This document shows, piece by piece, positions 9,859 through 21,211 of a DNA stretch of 64,000 bases. Each line of letters starts with the position of its first letter. Positions within the stretch are counted from its first letter, which is position 1. Position numbers and translations under genes: made by a program. The notes under the pieces are model-generated. The model did no database searches. It saw nothing but the letters and a program-made list of their open reading frames with translations, and had not been told where the DNA came from. Source of the stretch: Pseudovibrio sp. JCM 19062 (GTDB lineage Bacteria; Pseudomonadota; Alphaproteobacteria; Rhizobiales; Stappiaceae); the NCBI GenBank assembly GCA_001310715.1, contig BAXV01000004.1:1-64000 (forward strand). The letters are read 5' to 3'.

Positions 9859-10211
9859 CGAAACTCCCTTTTGAAGAAGCGGCAGGGGTAGAGCTGATGC
9901 GATCAGATGCATCTGCAGCATTTTATGCGGCTGCTTTTTTGTATGTCTTGATTTGTTCTAGCACGGTGCCGGAAGAGGGCAAGGTAGGTAGTGTAACTGT
10001 TTGTGGATGAGCCTGTCTGGCGGTCTGTGGCCTTGCGGGAATAGATAGCGGGCAAGAGGGGAATAATGATTTGCGTTGAAATGTGCGTTGGTTTGAGCGC
10101 AAGCCAGCAAATTTGCGTTTTTATGTAAAGGGAGCTTTGGGGCCTGCCAGAGCGAGCTTACTTTGCCGCAGGACGCTCTAACTTATCCCCCTGACGCCGA
10201 AGTGGGTTAAG
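9859..10211. other. Intergenic region between xth and erpA
   Basis: About 350 bases with no convincing ORF. There is a GCAGC...GCTGC hairpin followed by Ts around 9917-9940 on the plus strand, but no plus-strand gene ends there. Confidence 0.4.
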
Positions 10212-10553
10212 TTAGATGGAGAAGCTTGTGCCACATCCGCAACCGGCAGCGGCTTGCGGGTTGTTGATCTGGAAGGACTGGCCCATGAGATCTGTCACGA
10301 AGTCAATTTCAGAACCTGCCATGTATTGCAGGGAGATGCTGTCGATCAGAACAGTTGCTCCGAGTTTTGCCAGAACGAGGTCATCCTCTTCCTGTTCCTT
10401 GACGATATCGTACTTGTATTGAAAACCGGAGCAACCGCCGCCTTCGACGGAAATACGAAGCATGCTGCCTTCGGCTTCCGTTTCTAGAATCTGGGCGACG
10501 CGTTTTGCGGCCTTGTCGGTCAAACCGACGGTGTTTTCTGGGGTCTGTGTCAT
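10212..10553 (-). CDS. erpA: Iron-sulfur cluster insertion protein ErpA (A-type carrier)
   Basis: 113 residues, intact. A-type carrier that delivers Fe-S clusters to apoproteins. The three conserved cysteines are visible in GGGCSGFQYKY and in the C-terminal AAGCGCGTSF. The internal GSEIDFVTDLMGQSFQI matches the ErpA/IscA fold. It is divergent from dgt, the usual arrangement in alphaproteobacteria, where both sit beside argS. ErpA is preferred over IscA because of this neighbourhood and the absence of other isc/suf genes. Confidence 0.92.
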   Translation of the reverse strand: MTQTPENTVGLTDKAAKRVAQILETEAEGSMLRISVEGGGCSGFQYKYDIVKEQEEDDLVLAKLGATVLIDSISLQYMAGSEIDFVTDLMGQSFQINNPQAAAGCGCGTSFSI

Positions 10554-10765
10554 AAGCTCGGTCTTGTTGCGGCGTGTATCTGCTGTTGCTCTTATATTTA
10601 AGTGTTCTAAATTGCAATTTCCATAGTGTTTTATTGCTAAATTATATTTGGCTTGGGAAAGCAGTTGTTTACAGGGCCTTTACATCTGTTATGTCTTTGC
10701 TGTGATACGAAAAACGGGTCCAGCCATGCGGACAGTTTCAGATGATAGCGGGTAGGGGATAAGGT

Positions 10766-12048
10766 ATGGTCAAGACGTTAGGATACGGCGTCAGCCAAGA
10801 GCGGAGTATGCGGTTGACCCGAAGATGACCCAGGGTCGGCTTTTTCCCGAAAGTGACAGTCCAACACGCACGCCGTTTCAGCGTGACCGGGACCGCATTA
10901 TCCATTCAGCGGCGTTTCGGCGGCTGAGCCATAAAACGCAGGTCTTTGTGTATCATGAGGGTGATCATTTTCGCACGCGGCTGACTCACACCATCGAGGT
11001 TTCCCAGATTGCTCGTTCGCTGGCCCGTGCGCTGCGGCTGGATGAGGATCTGGCGGAGTGTCTGGCGCTGGCTCATGACCTTGGCCATACGCCGTTCGGG
11101 CATGAGGGCGAAGATGTGATGCATGAGTGCATGGCAGACTATGGCGGGTTTGACCACAACGCCCAGTCCTTGCGCATCGTAACGGACCTTGAGCGCCGGT
11201 ATGCGGAGTTTGACGGGCTTAATCTGGCTTGGGAAACGCTGGAGGGGCTTGTGAAGCATAATGGCCCGCTGACTGATCGGTTCGGCGCGCCTTGCGGGAA
11301 GCTTGAGGGCAAGCCCTTGCCGTTTGCGGTGAGTGAATATGCCAAGCATCAGGATTTGATGCTGTGGTCGTGGCCGAGTGCTGAAGCACAGGTGGCGGCG
11401 ATTGCCGATGATATTGCCTATGACGCGCATGATCTTGATGATGGATTGCGGGCCGGTTTGCTCAGCTTTGAGGCCATGAAAGAGGTGCCTTATCTGAAGC
11501 GTATCCTGGAAGAGATAGACGGGAAATATCCCGGTCTTGAGGATGCGCGGCGGATTCACGAAATTGGCCGCAGATGTATTACTGGCATGGTTGAAGACGT
11601 GATTGGGGAGAGTATTTCGCGAATTAAACAGCTTTCGCCCAAGAAATGCGGGGATATTCGCGATGCAAATGGTCCTGTTATTGCCTTTTCAACTGAAATG
11701 GCGCGAGAAGAACGCGAGTTGAAGGCGTTTTTATTCGCTAATTTGTACCGGCACGAGAGTGTTCTGGCGGTTCGCAGGAAGGTTGCCAAAGTGGTTCGGG
11801 ACTTGTTCCATTGCTACTTTAAAGCGCCGGAAAGAATGCCGGAACCGTGGTGCGACGGGCTGAAAGGCGAGTGTGATGAGGTGGTGGCCCGCAGGGTCTG
11901 CGATTTCATTGCGGGCATGACAGATCGTTATGCCATAGAGGAACATCGACGACTATTTGACGATACCCCTGAACTGGGTAATGCGCCAATTCAAACACTA
12001 TTATTCCATAGGGTGATCGCGAGGCTGTGGCTTTGCAACGCTCTGTGA
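10766..12048 (+). CDS. dgt: Deoxyguanosinetriphosphate triphosphohydrolase-like protein
   Basis: HD-domain hydrolase releasing triphosphate from dNTPs. The sequence shows FQRDRDRIIHSAAFRRL, then HTIEVSQIARSLAR and the HD pair in LAHDLGHTPFGHEGE. The long frame begins at 10825, but the family N-terminus (GYG-RQPRAEYAVDPKMTQ) is encoded upstream from ATG 10766, with one C missing near 10788. The C-terminal tail after LFDDTPELG looks atypical. A lost G near 11980 would instead end the protein at ELG, so the true stop may be near 11982. The last 25 residues should be treated as uncertain. Confidence 0.9.
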
Positions 12049-12071
12049 TCTGTCAAACTAGGCTATTAAAA

Positions 12072-13820
12072 ATGAACATCTTTGCAGACTTCGCCGAAAG
12101 GGTAAACAGTGTAGTTCAGGGTCTCGACCTTGCTGCTGACGCGCCGGAGCTGGATCTCCGACGTGTGACTGTTGAGCCGCCTCGCGATGCTGCGCATGGC
12201 GATCTGGCAACCAATGCCGCCATGGTGCTGGCTAAACAGCTGAAGATGAAGCCGCGTGATCTTGCTGAGAAGATTGCGGAAGGCCTGCGCGCCGACAGTG
12301 AAGTTGAAGCTGTTGATGTTGCCGGACCGGGCTTCATCAACATCCGCGTGAACAAAACTGTTTGGGAACGTGTGCTGAGCGACGTTGTTGCCAAGGGTAA
12401 CAAGTTTGGCGCTTCCAGCATGGTGAAGGTTGAAGGTGAACGTGGAATACGTTTCCGCTAACCCGACCGGACCTATGCATGTGGGTCATACACGCGGCGC
12501 TGTTGTGGGCGATGCTCTGGCGAGCTGTTGCAGTTTGCCGGTTATGATGTGACCCGTGAATATGTGATCAACGATGCTGGCTCCCAGATCGATACGCTGG
12601 CGAACTCCGCGTTTTTGCGCTACCGCGAAGCGCTGGGTGAAGACATTGGCAAGATCCCTGAGGGCTATTATCCGGGTGAGTACCTTGTTCCTATCGGCAA
12701 GGCGCTGGCGGAAGAATATGGTGAGGGCCTGAAGGACATGGCTCCGGCTGAGCGTCTTGCTCTGCTCAAAGGCTATACCGTTGACAAGATGATGGACATG
12801 ATCCGTGGAGATCTTGCTGCTCTGAATGTCAAACACGACGTGTTCTTCTCGGAAAAATCCATGCACGGTCAGGGCAAAGCCATCGACCAGACGCTGGATG
12901 CTCTTCGCAAACGTGATCTGGTTTACAACGGCACTCTGCCTCCGCCAAAAGGTGAGGTTCCGGAAGACTGGGAAGACCGTGAGCAGACCTTGTTCCGTTC
13001 CTCCGATTATGGGGATGACAGTGACCGTGCACTGGTGAAGTCTGATGGCAGCTACACCTACTTTGCCGCTGACGTTGCTACATGCGTGATAAGATCGAAC
13101 GTGGCTTTAAAGAGGTCATTTTTATTCTCGGTGCGGACCATGCGGGTTACGTGAAGCGTCTGGAAGCAATCGGGAATGCGATTTCCGGCGGTGATGTGGA
13201 TGTGATCGTGCGGCTTTGTCAGCTGGTGAAGTTGTTCAAGGGCGGCGCTGAGTTCAAAATGTCCAAGCGCTCTGGTAATTTCATCACCCTTCGCGATGTG
13301 GTTGAAGAAGTGGGTGTGGATGCGGTACGCTTTATGATGCTCTACCGTAAGAACGACGCGCAGTTGGACTTCGATTTTGACAAGGTGAAAGAGCAGTCAA
13401 AAGACAATCCGGTGTTCTACGTTCAGTACGGTCATGCGCGCTGTCACTCTGTGCTGCGTCAGGCCGCCGGAGAGCTGGATTGGTTCAATAATACCGCTGC
13501 TGAATTGCAGTCTGCAGATTTTACACAGCTTGAAGATGAGGGTGAATTAGCCTGATTGCCAAGATGGCTCAATGGCTCGAATCGTAGAGGGAGCCTCGGA
13601 AAATCACGAGCCGCACCGCGTTGCGTTCTATCTGTATGAGCTGGCCAATGCGCTCCACAGCCACTGGTCCCGAGGCAAGGAAAAGCCGCAATTACGCTTT
13701 ATTAATGATAAAACGCCAGAATTAACCAAAGCTCGACTCGCGTTAGTCTATGCAGTTTCACAGGTTATTGCTTCTGGCCTCAATGTTTTGGGTGTCACTG
13801 CACCTAATGAAATGCGCTAG
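12072..13820 (+). CDS. argS: Arginyl-tRNA synthetase
   Basis: Class I aminoacyl-tRNA synthetase. Seen in order are the N-terminal additional domain (residues 1-115), the HIGH-type motif in [15 protein letters not shown], the KMSKS-type motif in [15 protein letters not shown], and the DALR anticodon-binding domain ending [11 protein letters not shown]. Repaired length is about 583 residues, normal for the family. At least four frameshifts interrupt it, near 12445, 12520, 13080 and 13555. As the only argS seen and an essential gene it is very unlikely to be a pseudogene. It starts 23 bases after dgt and is probably co-transcribed with it. Confidence 0.95.
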
Positions 13821-13900
13821 TGCCTGAGCACAGTTAAGAGAGTACAGGAGGTTCGCGGTGGGGATTGCGAGCCTCTTATTTAAGGGATAACACCGCTGCA

Positions 13901-16842
13901 ATGACTAATCGCTCCAAGTATCCGGGACCGGGTGAGGTTTCTGCCAGGCAAGCAGCAGGCGATGAACCGCAACAGTGGGCAGGCGATCAAGATCCGCTCG
14001 TAGAACTTGCTAAAATCGTCGGGGAGAGCACTGCTCAATACCGGCCAAGTTCTCGCGTTGAAAGCCAGGTATCAGACCGTCCGCTGTTCCCAGCAAGTGA
14101 AGAACGCGGAGCCTCTGCCGGGCAAGGTTCTCAAAATCACGCTTTTGATGCCCAAGCTTTTCAGGATCACAGTCCTGTGGCTAATGACTATTCAGTGGGT
14201 GCAGCTGAGGCACAAGAGCCTGCATCAACTCAAGATTCATTTGCGGCGCTAGATGCCGTGTTTGCTGCTCCAAAATCTTCAGTTTCTCCGGAATTTGTTG
14301 ATCCGTTTGCGGACCTGAGTGCTGTTGTGCGAGGTGCTGATGCATCGGAGGACTCCGTTGATTACGTGAGTGATCTGCCACCTGTTCCAAAAGCGAAAGC
14401 TGTGCCAGAGGCTAAACCTTTGCCAGAATCCGCTCCGGTGGGGCAGGGTGTTTCCAGTGCTGAGGCGAATGATGAGCTGGAAATGGATGATATCCTTTCC
14501 CGCGACCTTGAGGCGAGCCTTGTTGCGTCTCTCAATCATACTCAGGTGGAGCGTGAGCCGGTTTCCCGTCCACGCGCTGTGAGCCGTGCGACGCCGACGC
14601 TTGATGCTATTGGTGTGCAGGATGTGCGCCCTGAACAGACCTTGCGAGAGCGTCTTGAGCGCCGCAGTGAGGGGGCTCCACGTCCGGTCGTGACGCCGCG
14701 TGCCGTTGAACCAGCACCTGCACCAGCGCCTGCTCAAAGTGCCGATACTGGCGAGCCGAAAGCTTTGAACGAGCTTTCGCAAAGTGATTATGACAGCTGG
14801 CGCGCGGAGCGTGCTGCGCAGCGTGCAACAGCTGCGGCAGAAAGTAACAAGCCTGTGCCGCCAGTGCACCAGTGCGTGCGCCAGAGCCAAAGATTGAAGA
14901 GCCTACGATTGCGCCGCAATTGCGAGGCAGCCTTGATGATATTGCGCCAGTAAAACCGGCAGCTCCAGTGAAGCCAGAGGTTGCTACTGCACCTACAGTG
15001 GCGGCGGCAGCTTTGACGCCTACGGTAAACGAGCCCGTGGCTTTTGAGCCGGATATGACGGCGTTTGCATTGGATACGGGTGCCGAGCTGGCAGAGGAAC
15101 GTCTTGCTGCTACTGAAACTTCGGCAGAAGAAACAGTGATTCCGGCGAAGCATCTTGAGGATGCGTTGCTGGCGGAGTTCAGCCTGGACGATGAGGTCTC
15201 TGGCGTACCTGAAGCAGCTGCGCCATATGGCGAGCGGGATATTGCCCGCGAGCTTGAAGCGAGCGTTGATGACATCTTTGCAGATGAAATCTCGTCAGCC
15301 CCCAAGCGCGATCTGGAATCCGAACTGGAGACGGGGCTTGCTGCGGAGCTGAGCGAGATTGAGCGCATGAGCGCTGGCTTTGATCAGGATGCAGAGGAGC
15401 TTGATCCTTTTGTCAATGACGGCGAAGATGCCTGGCAGCTGGATGAGAGTGTTGCCAATGACCCGTCATTGGACGAAATGTCATGGCCTGCTGCGGCTGA
15501 AAAGCTGGCGCAAACAGAAGCTGCGCATCAGGAAGCCTTGAATGCAGCAAAAACGCAGGATGCAGACATAAACCCACCTCCGGGCGGTTATGACCTTGAT
15601 GCTGTGGCTCAGGCCATGCGCAAGGCAGATCCAAGCCTTGACGGCGGCGTTCTTCCGCAGGCTGTACCTCGGGTTTCTGTTGAAGCTCCGGTTGAAGAAG
15701 AAAGTGCCAGTGGCGGCGGTGGATTGCGCAAGGGCCTTTTGGCTGCTGCGTCTATTGCTGCGATTATGGTGGTTGGCGGCGCGGGTCTGTTCCTGTTTGA
15801 CTTTGGCGGAACGGGTGGAGATGCAACTCCGCCACCGATTGTCCGCGCTGACACCTCTCCAATGAAAGAGACACCATCTCCTTCTGACCAGCCGACGACT
15901 GATACAGCGAAGGTTTTCTCACCAGAGCAAGCGGCTCAGCCCGTCAGCGTTGAGAGGATGGTTAATCGGGAAGATGCGGATGTGACGCCGTTGCCGCCTG
16001 TATCCAATGAGACGGATACTGTCCGCTCCAGCGCGTTTGATATAAACCCGACGAAGAAGGTGCGCACTGTTATCGTGCGTCCGGATGGAACAATTGTGCA
16101 GAACACGGATAGTGATTCTGGCGCGGTTACCATGGCGAGACCGCGGGTTGTGACGAGCACTGTTCGTAATACCAACCCACAGAATACCGGCAGTACTACA
16201 CCTGCGGTGGTTATACCGCCCTCTGGTCAGTGGTCTCCGCTTCCGGATGAAACATCTAGCACGTCCCAGCAAGCAGCTGTCGCACCTGCGGCCAGCGGTT
16301 CGCAAAACGGGTTTGCAAATGCGTTGGCAGGTGCATCAGATCAGAGCCAGCGTAACGCGCTTTTGGGCGTGAGTGTTGTGCCGCAGTCCAAGCCAACGGT
16401 TGTGGGGTCCTCTGCGACGAGTGGTGGTGTGCGCTCCAATACACTGGCACCGCTGCAATCTCAGACACCAGCACGGACAAGCAATGCACCGCTGAACCTG
16501 ACCGGGAATCAGGGGGCCCAGACGTCTGCCGCAACCCCACAAGGGATCGTTTCAACGCCGGCACCGGGTGAAGGTATTCTTGGAGAAATTCCAGCCGGAA
16601 CTTATATTGTGCAGGTTGCTTCTGTGCGGACTGTTGACGATGCACGGGGGCAAATCCGCTCGTATAACCGCCGCTATCCAGAGCTGATGGCTTTGGTGAC
16701 ACCGGTGATTACGCGCGCAGACCTTGGCGATAAGGGTGTTTTCTACCGCATTCAGGTGCCGTTTGACGGACCGACCAGTGCTAACACCTTCTGTGGTGAA
16801 TTTAAAACCGCTGGTGGCGACTGCTACGTTCGCCGCAACTAA
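13901..16842 (+). CDS. Large SPOR-domain envelope protein
   Basis: About 980 residues after repair of one frameshift near 14873 (a C lost in PVPPVPPV). Three parts: a long acidic, Pro/Ala/Glu-rich, probably disordered cytoplasmic region (residues 1 to about 610); one transmembrane helix around residues 615-635 (AASIAAIMVVGGAGLFLFDF); then a Ser/Thr/Pro-rich periplasmic linker and a C-terminal SPOR domain (from TYIVQVASVRTVDDAR). SPOR domains bind denuded peptidoglycan at the division site. The position just before nagZ and scpAB is the usual alphaproteobacterial order. The cytoplasmic region is longer than in most SPOR proteins, and its partner is unknown. Confidence 0.88.
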
Positions 16843-16915
16843 ATCAGAACTCCCGGTTTCTGGACTACTCTTTGGAGCTTGACGCGGTAACAGCGTCAAG
16901 CTACCAGCTTTATCC

Positions 16916-17930
16916 ATGTCTTTAAAATCGTTCATTTCCGGATGCCTTGGGCCTGAGCTTGGTGCTGAGGACAAGGCCTTTTTTTCGGGACCAGCAACCA
17001 GTTGGTCTGATCCTGTTTGCGCGCAACATGGAAAACGCGGACCAGATCCGTCGTTTGTGCGCGGATTTTCGTGAAGCGGTGGGGCGCGGGGATGCGCCTG
17101 TTTTCATTGATCAGGAAGGTGGCCGCGTGCAGCGCTTTGGCGCACCGCATGTGCCGGTCTATCCGGCTGCGGGCACCATTGGACGCCTTTATGAGCGCGA
17201 TCAAGCGATGGCGAAACGGGCGGCGTATCTTCATGCCTTGCTGATTGGTCTGGATTTGCGCAAGCTTGGGCTCAGCGCGAACTGTATTCCGTGTCTTGAT
17301 ATGCCTGTTGCGGGCGCGAGCGATATTATCGGCTTGCGAGCTTATGGCTCTGACCCTGTGCTTGTGAGTGAGCTGGGCCGCGCGGCTATGGATGGCTGTC
17401 TGGCAGCAGGGGTTATGCCGGTTATGAAGCATATGCCGGGTCATGGACGGGCGTTGGTTGATAGCCACCTTTCCCTGCCTGAGGTAACATGCAACTTTGA
17501 GGCGTTGGCGCAGCGGGACTTATTGCCGTTCAAAGCTCTGCGGGATTGTCCCATGGGAATGACTGCCCACATCGTCTTTAAAGACATTGACCCAGATCAT
17601 CCTGTTACGCAATCTTCCTATGCTATTCAAAGAGTTATTCGGGACGCTATAGGTTTTGATGGGGTCCTGATCAGTGATGATATTTCCATGAAGGCGCTTG
17701 GTGGTAACCTGAAGAGCCGGGTGGAGAAGATTGTGACAGCTGGCTGTGATCTGGTTCTGCATTGCAATGGCGAGCTGGATGAGATGCAAGTGGTTGCCTC
17801 AGTAGTGCCGGAGGTAACAGGAAAGCGGGCAGAGCGTCTTGAAACAGCTATGCAGCGAAATACCCAAGTGTTTGATGGGGATGAAACTGGCTTGCGGGCA
17901 GAGTTTGATGAGCTATGCGCGGTTGTTTAA
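16916..17930 (+). CDS. nagZ: Beta-N-acetylhexosaminidase (peptidoglycan recycling)
   Basis: Glycoside hydrolase family 3 enzyme removing GlcNAc from muropeptides in the cytoplasm. It carries FIDQEGGRVQRF, the diagnostic catalytic loop KHMPGHGRALVDSH and the nucleophile Asp in LISDDISMKAL. The ATG at 16916 reads MSLKSFISGCLGPELG, and a frameshift near 16980 (a run of six T read as seven) precedes FFRDQQPVGLILFARN. Repaired length is about 338 residues, normal for NagZ. It follows the SPOR gene and precedes scpA in a likely operon. Confidence 0.94.
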
Positions 17931-17991
17931 GGCTGTGTATGCTGGCGTAAGGCTGCAACTTGCGATTCAACCACACCAGAAGGATTGATGC

Positions 17992-18864
17992 TTGAGCGAC
18001 ATTGAGGCCACAAATCCGGTAGAAGAGGCGCTGGTAAGCGCGGTTGCTGACCCGCAGCCCGCGGCTGGTGAACCGAACCTGCTTGTGGATGTGGACGGGT
18101 TTGAAGGCCCGCTTGATGTGCTCTTGGTGCTGGCGCGTAGCCAGAAGGTTGATATCACTAAAATCTCCATATTGGCGCTGACCGAGCAGTACCTTGAGTT
18201 CGTCAAGGAAGCGCGCAGGCTGCGGCTGGAGCTGGCGGCGGACTATCTGGTGATGGCGGCGTGGCTGGCTTACCTGAAGTCGCGCCTGCTGATTCCGCAG
18301 CAAAAGGACAGTGACGAGCCGACCGGTGAAGAGTTGGCGGCGGCGCTGGCGTTCCGACTGCAACGGCTGGAAGCCATGCGGGATGCGTCTGCCAAGCTGA
18401 TGAACCGCGCCCGTCTGGGCCGTGAGGTGTTTTCGCGTGGTGCTCCCGAGACTGTGTCGGTGGACCGGCGCAGTGTCTGGACTGCCACGCTTTATGATGT
18501 GCTGATGGCGTATGCCTCGCAGCGCCAGCGTCATTCGGTGACATCGGTGCATGTGAAGAAGCGGCAGGTGTGGTCGCTTCAGGATGCGCGTGAAATTCTG
18601 ATCCGTCTTGTGGGACAGGTTGCGGTGTGGACGCCCATTGAGCAGTTCCTCACGGCTTATCTGGAAGACCCGAAGGAGAGGGCGAGCGCAATGGCCTCGG
18701 CGTTTTCTGCCAGTCTGGAGCTGGTGCGCGAGGGGCTGCTCGATATTCAGCAGTCGGCGCCGTTTGAGACGATCTATGTGCGCGCCTCGCAGCGCACTCC
18801 GGATGAGAATGATACGGATGAAGGAACTGAAGCTCCTGAGAAAGAGGAGGCTGAGCTGTCATGA
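17992..18864 (+). CDS. scpA: Segregation and condensation protein A
   Basis: Kleisin subunit of the SMC-ScpAB condensin-like complex for chromosome segregation. The kleisin N-terminal motif VDGFEGPLDVLLVLARSQKVD is clear, followed by YLEFVKEARRLRLELAADYLVMAAWLAYLKS. The C-terminal winged-helix region ends in an acidic tail. The start is TTG at 17992 with AAGGA about 8 bases upstream; no in-frame ATG is nearby. 290 residues, intact. It overlaps scpB by 4 bases (ATGA), so translation is coupled. Confidence 0.94.
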   Translation: MSDIEATNPVEEALVSAVADPQPAAGEPNLLVDVDGFEGPLDVLLVLARSQKVDITKISILALTEQYLEFVKEARRLRLELAADYLVMAAWLAYLKSRLLIPQQKDSDEPTGEELAAALAFRLQRLEAMRDASAKLMNRARLGREVFSRGAPETVSVDRRSVWTATLYDVLMAYASQRQRHSVTSVHVKKRQVWSLQDAREILIRLVGQVAVWTPIEQFLTAYLEDPKERASAMASAFSASLELVREGLLDIQQSAPFETIYVRASQRTPDENDTDEGTEAPEKEEAELS

Positions 18865-19575
18865 GTAAAACGCCTGATCGTCTTGTTAGTGCGGCGGCGG
18901 ATGAAGCTGTTGAGGCTTCTGATGTCGGCGAGATCTTAGAGACAGACCGTATGGTTGAGGCGCTGATTTTTGCCAGTGCGGAGCCTTTGAGTTTTACCGA
19001 GCTGAGCAAGCGTGTTCCGGGTAACCGGGATATTCGCGGGGCGCTTAACCGGTTGCGGGCGCATTATCGCAAGCGCGGTGTGCAGCTGCGCTCCAGTGAG
19101 GATCGGTGGTCGTTTCGCACGGCTGCGGACCTGTCGTTCATCTTGCACCGTGAGGCGGTTGAGCAGCGGCGGCTGTCGCGTGCTGCGCTGGAAACACTGG
19201 CAATCATGCTTTTCACCAACGTGATCCCGTGCAGAGATTGAAGATATTCGCGGGGTTTCTACATCTAAGGGGACGCTTGATGTCCTACTGGAGACGGGGT
19301 GGGTGCGTATGCGGGGTCGCCGCAGAACGCCGGGACGTCCTGTGACCTACGGTACCACCTTTGATTTCCTTGATCATTTTGGTCTTGAGAGAATCAGGGA
19401 CCTGCCAGGTCTGGAAGAGCTGAAAGGGGCCGGGCTGCTTGATAGCGCCATTCCTGCCAGCTTCCATGTGCCTGCACCGGACGACAGTATTGATTTGGCG
19501 GAGGATGAAGATCCTCTGGATGAAAGTGAAATGTTTGCAACCGGCGCACTTGAAGAAGACGCCGGAGAAAAATAA
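18861..19575 (+). CDS. scpB: Segregation and condensation protein B
   Basis: Winged-helix partner of ScpA. Seen are MVEALIFASAEPLSFTEL, then RLSRAALETLAI and, after a frameshift near 19210-19230, RAEIEDIRGVSTSKGTLDVLLETGWVRMRGRRRTPGRPVTYGTT (residues given in part), which is the conserved ScpB core. The tail is acidic (EDEDPLDESEMFATGALEED). Repaired length is about 238 residues. It starts inside the last codons of scpA. Confidence 0.93.
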
Positions 19576-19632
19576 ACCATGCAGAACGGCCGGGAATCTT
19601 GTTCGGCCATCTGCGAGTTTTATGAGGGACTA

Positions 19633-20714
19633 ATGGGACCAGAGAAGGTCGCAACATCAGAGCGTCTGGTGTTTGACAATATCTACCATCATTATGGGGA
19701 GTTACCTGCGGTTCGCGGTATTTCAATTTCGTTGCAAAGCGGAGAAGTGCTGTGTTTGCTGGGGCATTCTGGTTGCGGAAAGACGACATTGCTGCGCATT
19801 GCGGCAGGGGTTGTGCGTCAGCAGCGGGGCAGTGTGCGCATTAATGGCTCTGTGGTTGCTGATGAACACCACTTCCTGCCACCGGAAAGACGCGGTGTGG
19901 GCTCATGTTCCAGGACTATGCGCTGTTTCCGCATTTAACGATCCTCGACAATGTGAAGTTCGGGCTGTCTGACCTTGCCTCCGATGTGGCCGAGCGCCGG
20001 GCGCGTGAGGCGCTGGAGATGGTTGGTCTGGGACAGTTTGTGAATGACTACCCGCACGGCCTTTCAGGCGGCGAGCAGCAGCGCGCAGCACTGGCACGGG
20101 CGTTGGCTCCGCGGCCTCATACTTTGCTGATGGATGAGCCATTTTCAGGTCTGGACAGCCGTTTGCGCGACGATGTGCGTGCGCAGACGCTGGAGATGAT
20201 CAAGATGCAGGGTGCGACAGCGGTGGTGGTGACACACGACCCTGAAGAAGCTTTGCGGGTGGGTGACCGTATTGCGCTGATGCGCAGCGGGGAAGTGGTT
20301 CAGCTGGCGACGCCGGAAGAGATCTACTTCCGTCCGAACAGTTTATTTGCCGCCAAGTTCTTTTCTGACCTGAACGAGATTTCCGGAAAAGTTGTTGGCG
20401 ACCGTGTGGTTACACCGATTGGTGACTTTCCGGCCAATGGGCTTGGAGAAGGCGCAGGTGCGACCATATGTATAAGACCACATCACCTTAAGGTATGTCA
20501 TGGTGGCGGCCATCTCAAGGGCAGAGTACTTTCTCGCGCGATGGCAGGTGAAGCAGACCTTCTGGACATAAAAGTTGAAGGTATAGATCATCCTCTACGT
20601 ATTCGTACGAGGGATGTCTTACAATTTTACCCAGATGATGTGATAGACTTGTGTATAAACGCAGAGAACGTTTTGGTTTTTGAACGAGAGGCCCCAGTAA
20701 ATCACAGTGGGTAA
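19633..20714 (+). CDS. ABC transporter ATP-binding protein (FbpC/PotA type), no partner genes nearby
   Basis: Full-length ATPase of about 360 residues: Walker A GHSGCGKTTLL, Q-loop LMFQDYALFPH, signature LSGGEQQRAALARAL, Walker B TLLMDEPFSGLD, H-loop VTHDPEEAL. The C-terminal part resembles the regulatory TOBE region of iron(III)/polyamine importers. A frameshift near 19902 (one G missing, GVG-LMFQ) interrupts the Q-loop. The start is taken at ATG 19633 with GAGGGA upstream; an earlier ATG at 19579 is possible. No permease or binding protein is encoded in this window, so it lies as a single gene between scpB and tatA. Confidence 0.88.
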
Positions 20715-20796
20715 TTTCTCAAGATACTACCTATTAGTATCGAGGGGATGTAGTGTCTCTCACAACACAGTTTAGAGTTCTTAAGGAGTTTGTTTG

Positions 20797-21042
20797 ATGG
20801 GCTCAGTTGGTATTTGGCAGATCGTCATCATAGCGGTTGTCGTAGTCCTGTTGTTTGGACGTGGAAAGATTTCCGAGCTGATGGGTGATGTTGCAAAGGG
20901 CATCAACAGCTTCAAGAAGGGGCTGAATGAGGAAGCTACGGACGCCAAGGAAAAGACGGAAGATCCGAAAGTAATCGATCATACGCCAGGCGAAACCGTA
21001 AACGCCAAGGAAAAAGCTGAAGACACCGCAAAAAAGGACTAA
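20797..21042 (+). CDS. tatA: Twin-arginine translocase subunit TatA
   Basis: 81 residues, intact. One N-terminal membrane helix ([19 protein letters not shown]) is followed by the amphipathic helix with the [23 protein letters not shown] hinge region, and a charged Lys/Glu tail. It forms the size-flexible pore of the Tat system for folded proteins. ATG 20797 has AAGGAG upstream; an adjacent TTG at 20794 is less likely. First gene of tatABC. Confidence 0.95.
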   Translation: MGSVGIWQIVIIAVVVVLLFGRGKISELMGDVAKGINSFKKGLNEEATDAKEKTEDPKVIDHTPGETVNAKEKAEDTAKKD

Positions 21043-21211
21043 GCGTTCTTTAGGGTAGTCTATGCAAATTGTTTAGGGAAAGTGGGTGTATTCTGACTTA
21101 TGGTTTGTGATCCACGCCTTTCCCTGGTGGATGTGCCGTTAGTGGCACGACACGTCATTGATGAGGTCCGGTAACGGGCTGCCATTGTGACAATAACGAA
21201 ACGGCTTCTTT

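Noticed and set aside
9914..9940. Plus-strand terminator near 9914-9940
   Set aside because: No plus-strand gene ends there; the hairpin is short and lies upstream of xth on the other strand.
12072..13820. argS, gyrA, eno and others as pseudogenes or programmed frameshift genes
   Set aside because: Breaks occur at different homopolymers in each gene, with no slippery-site or stimulator pattern, and are seen in many essential genes; sequence error is simpler.
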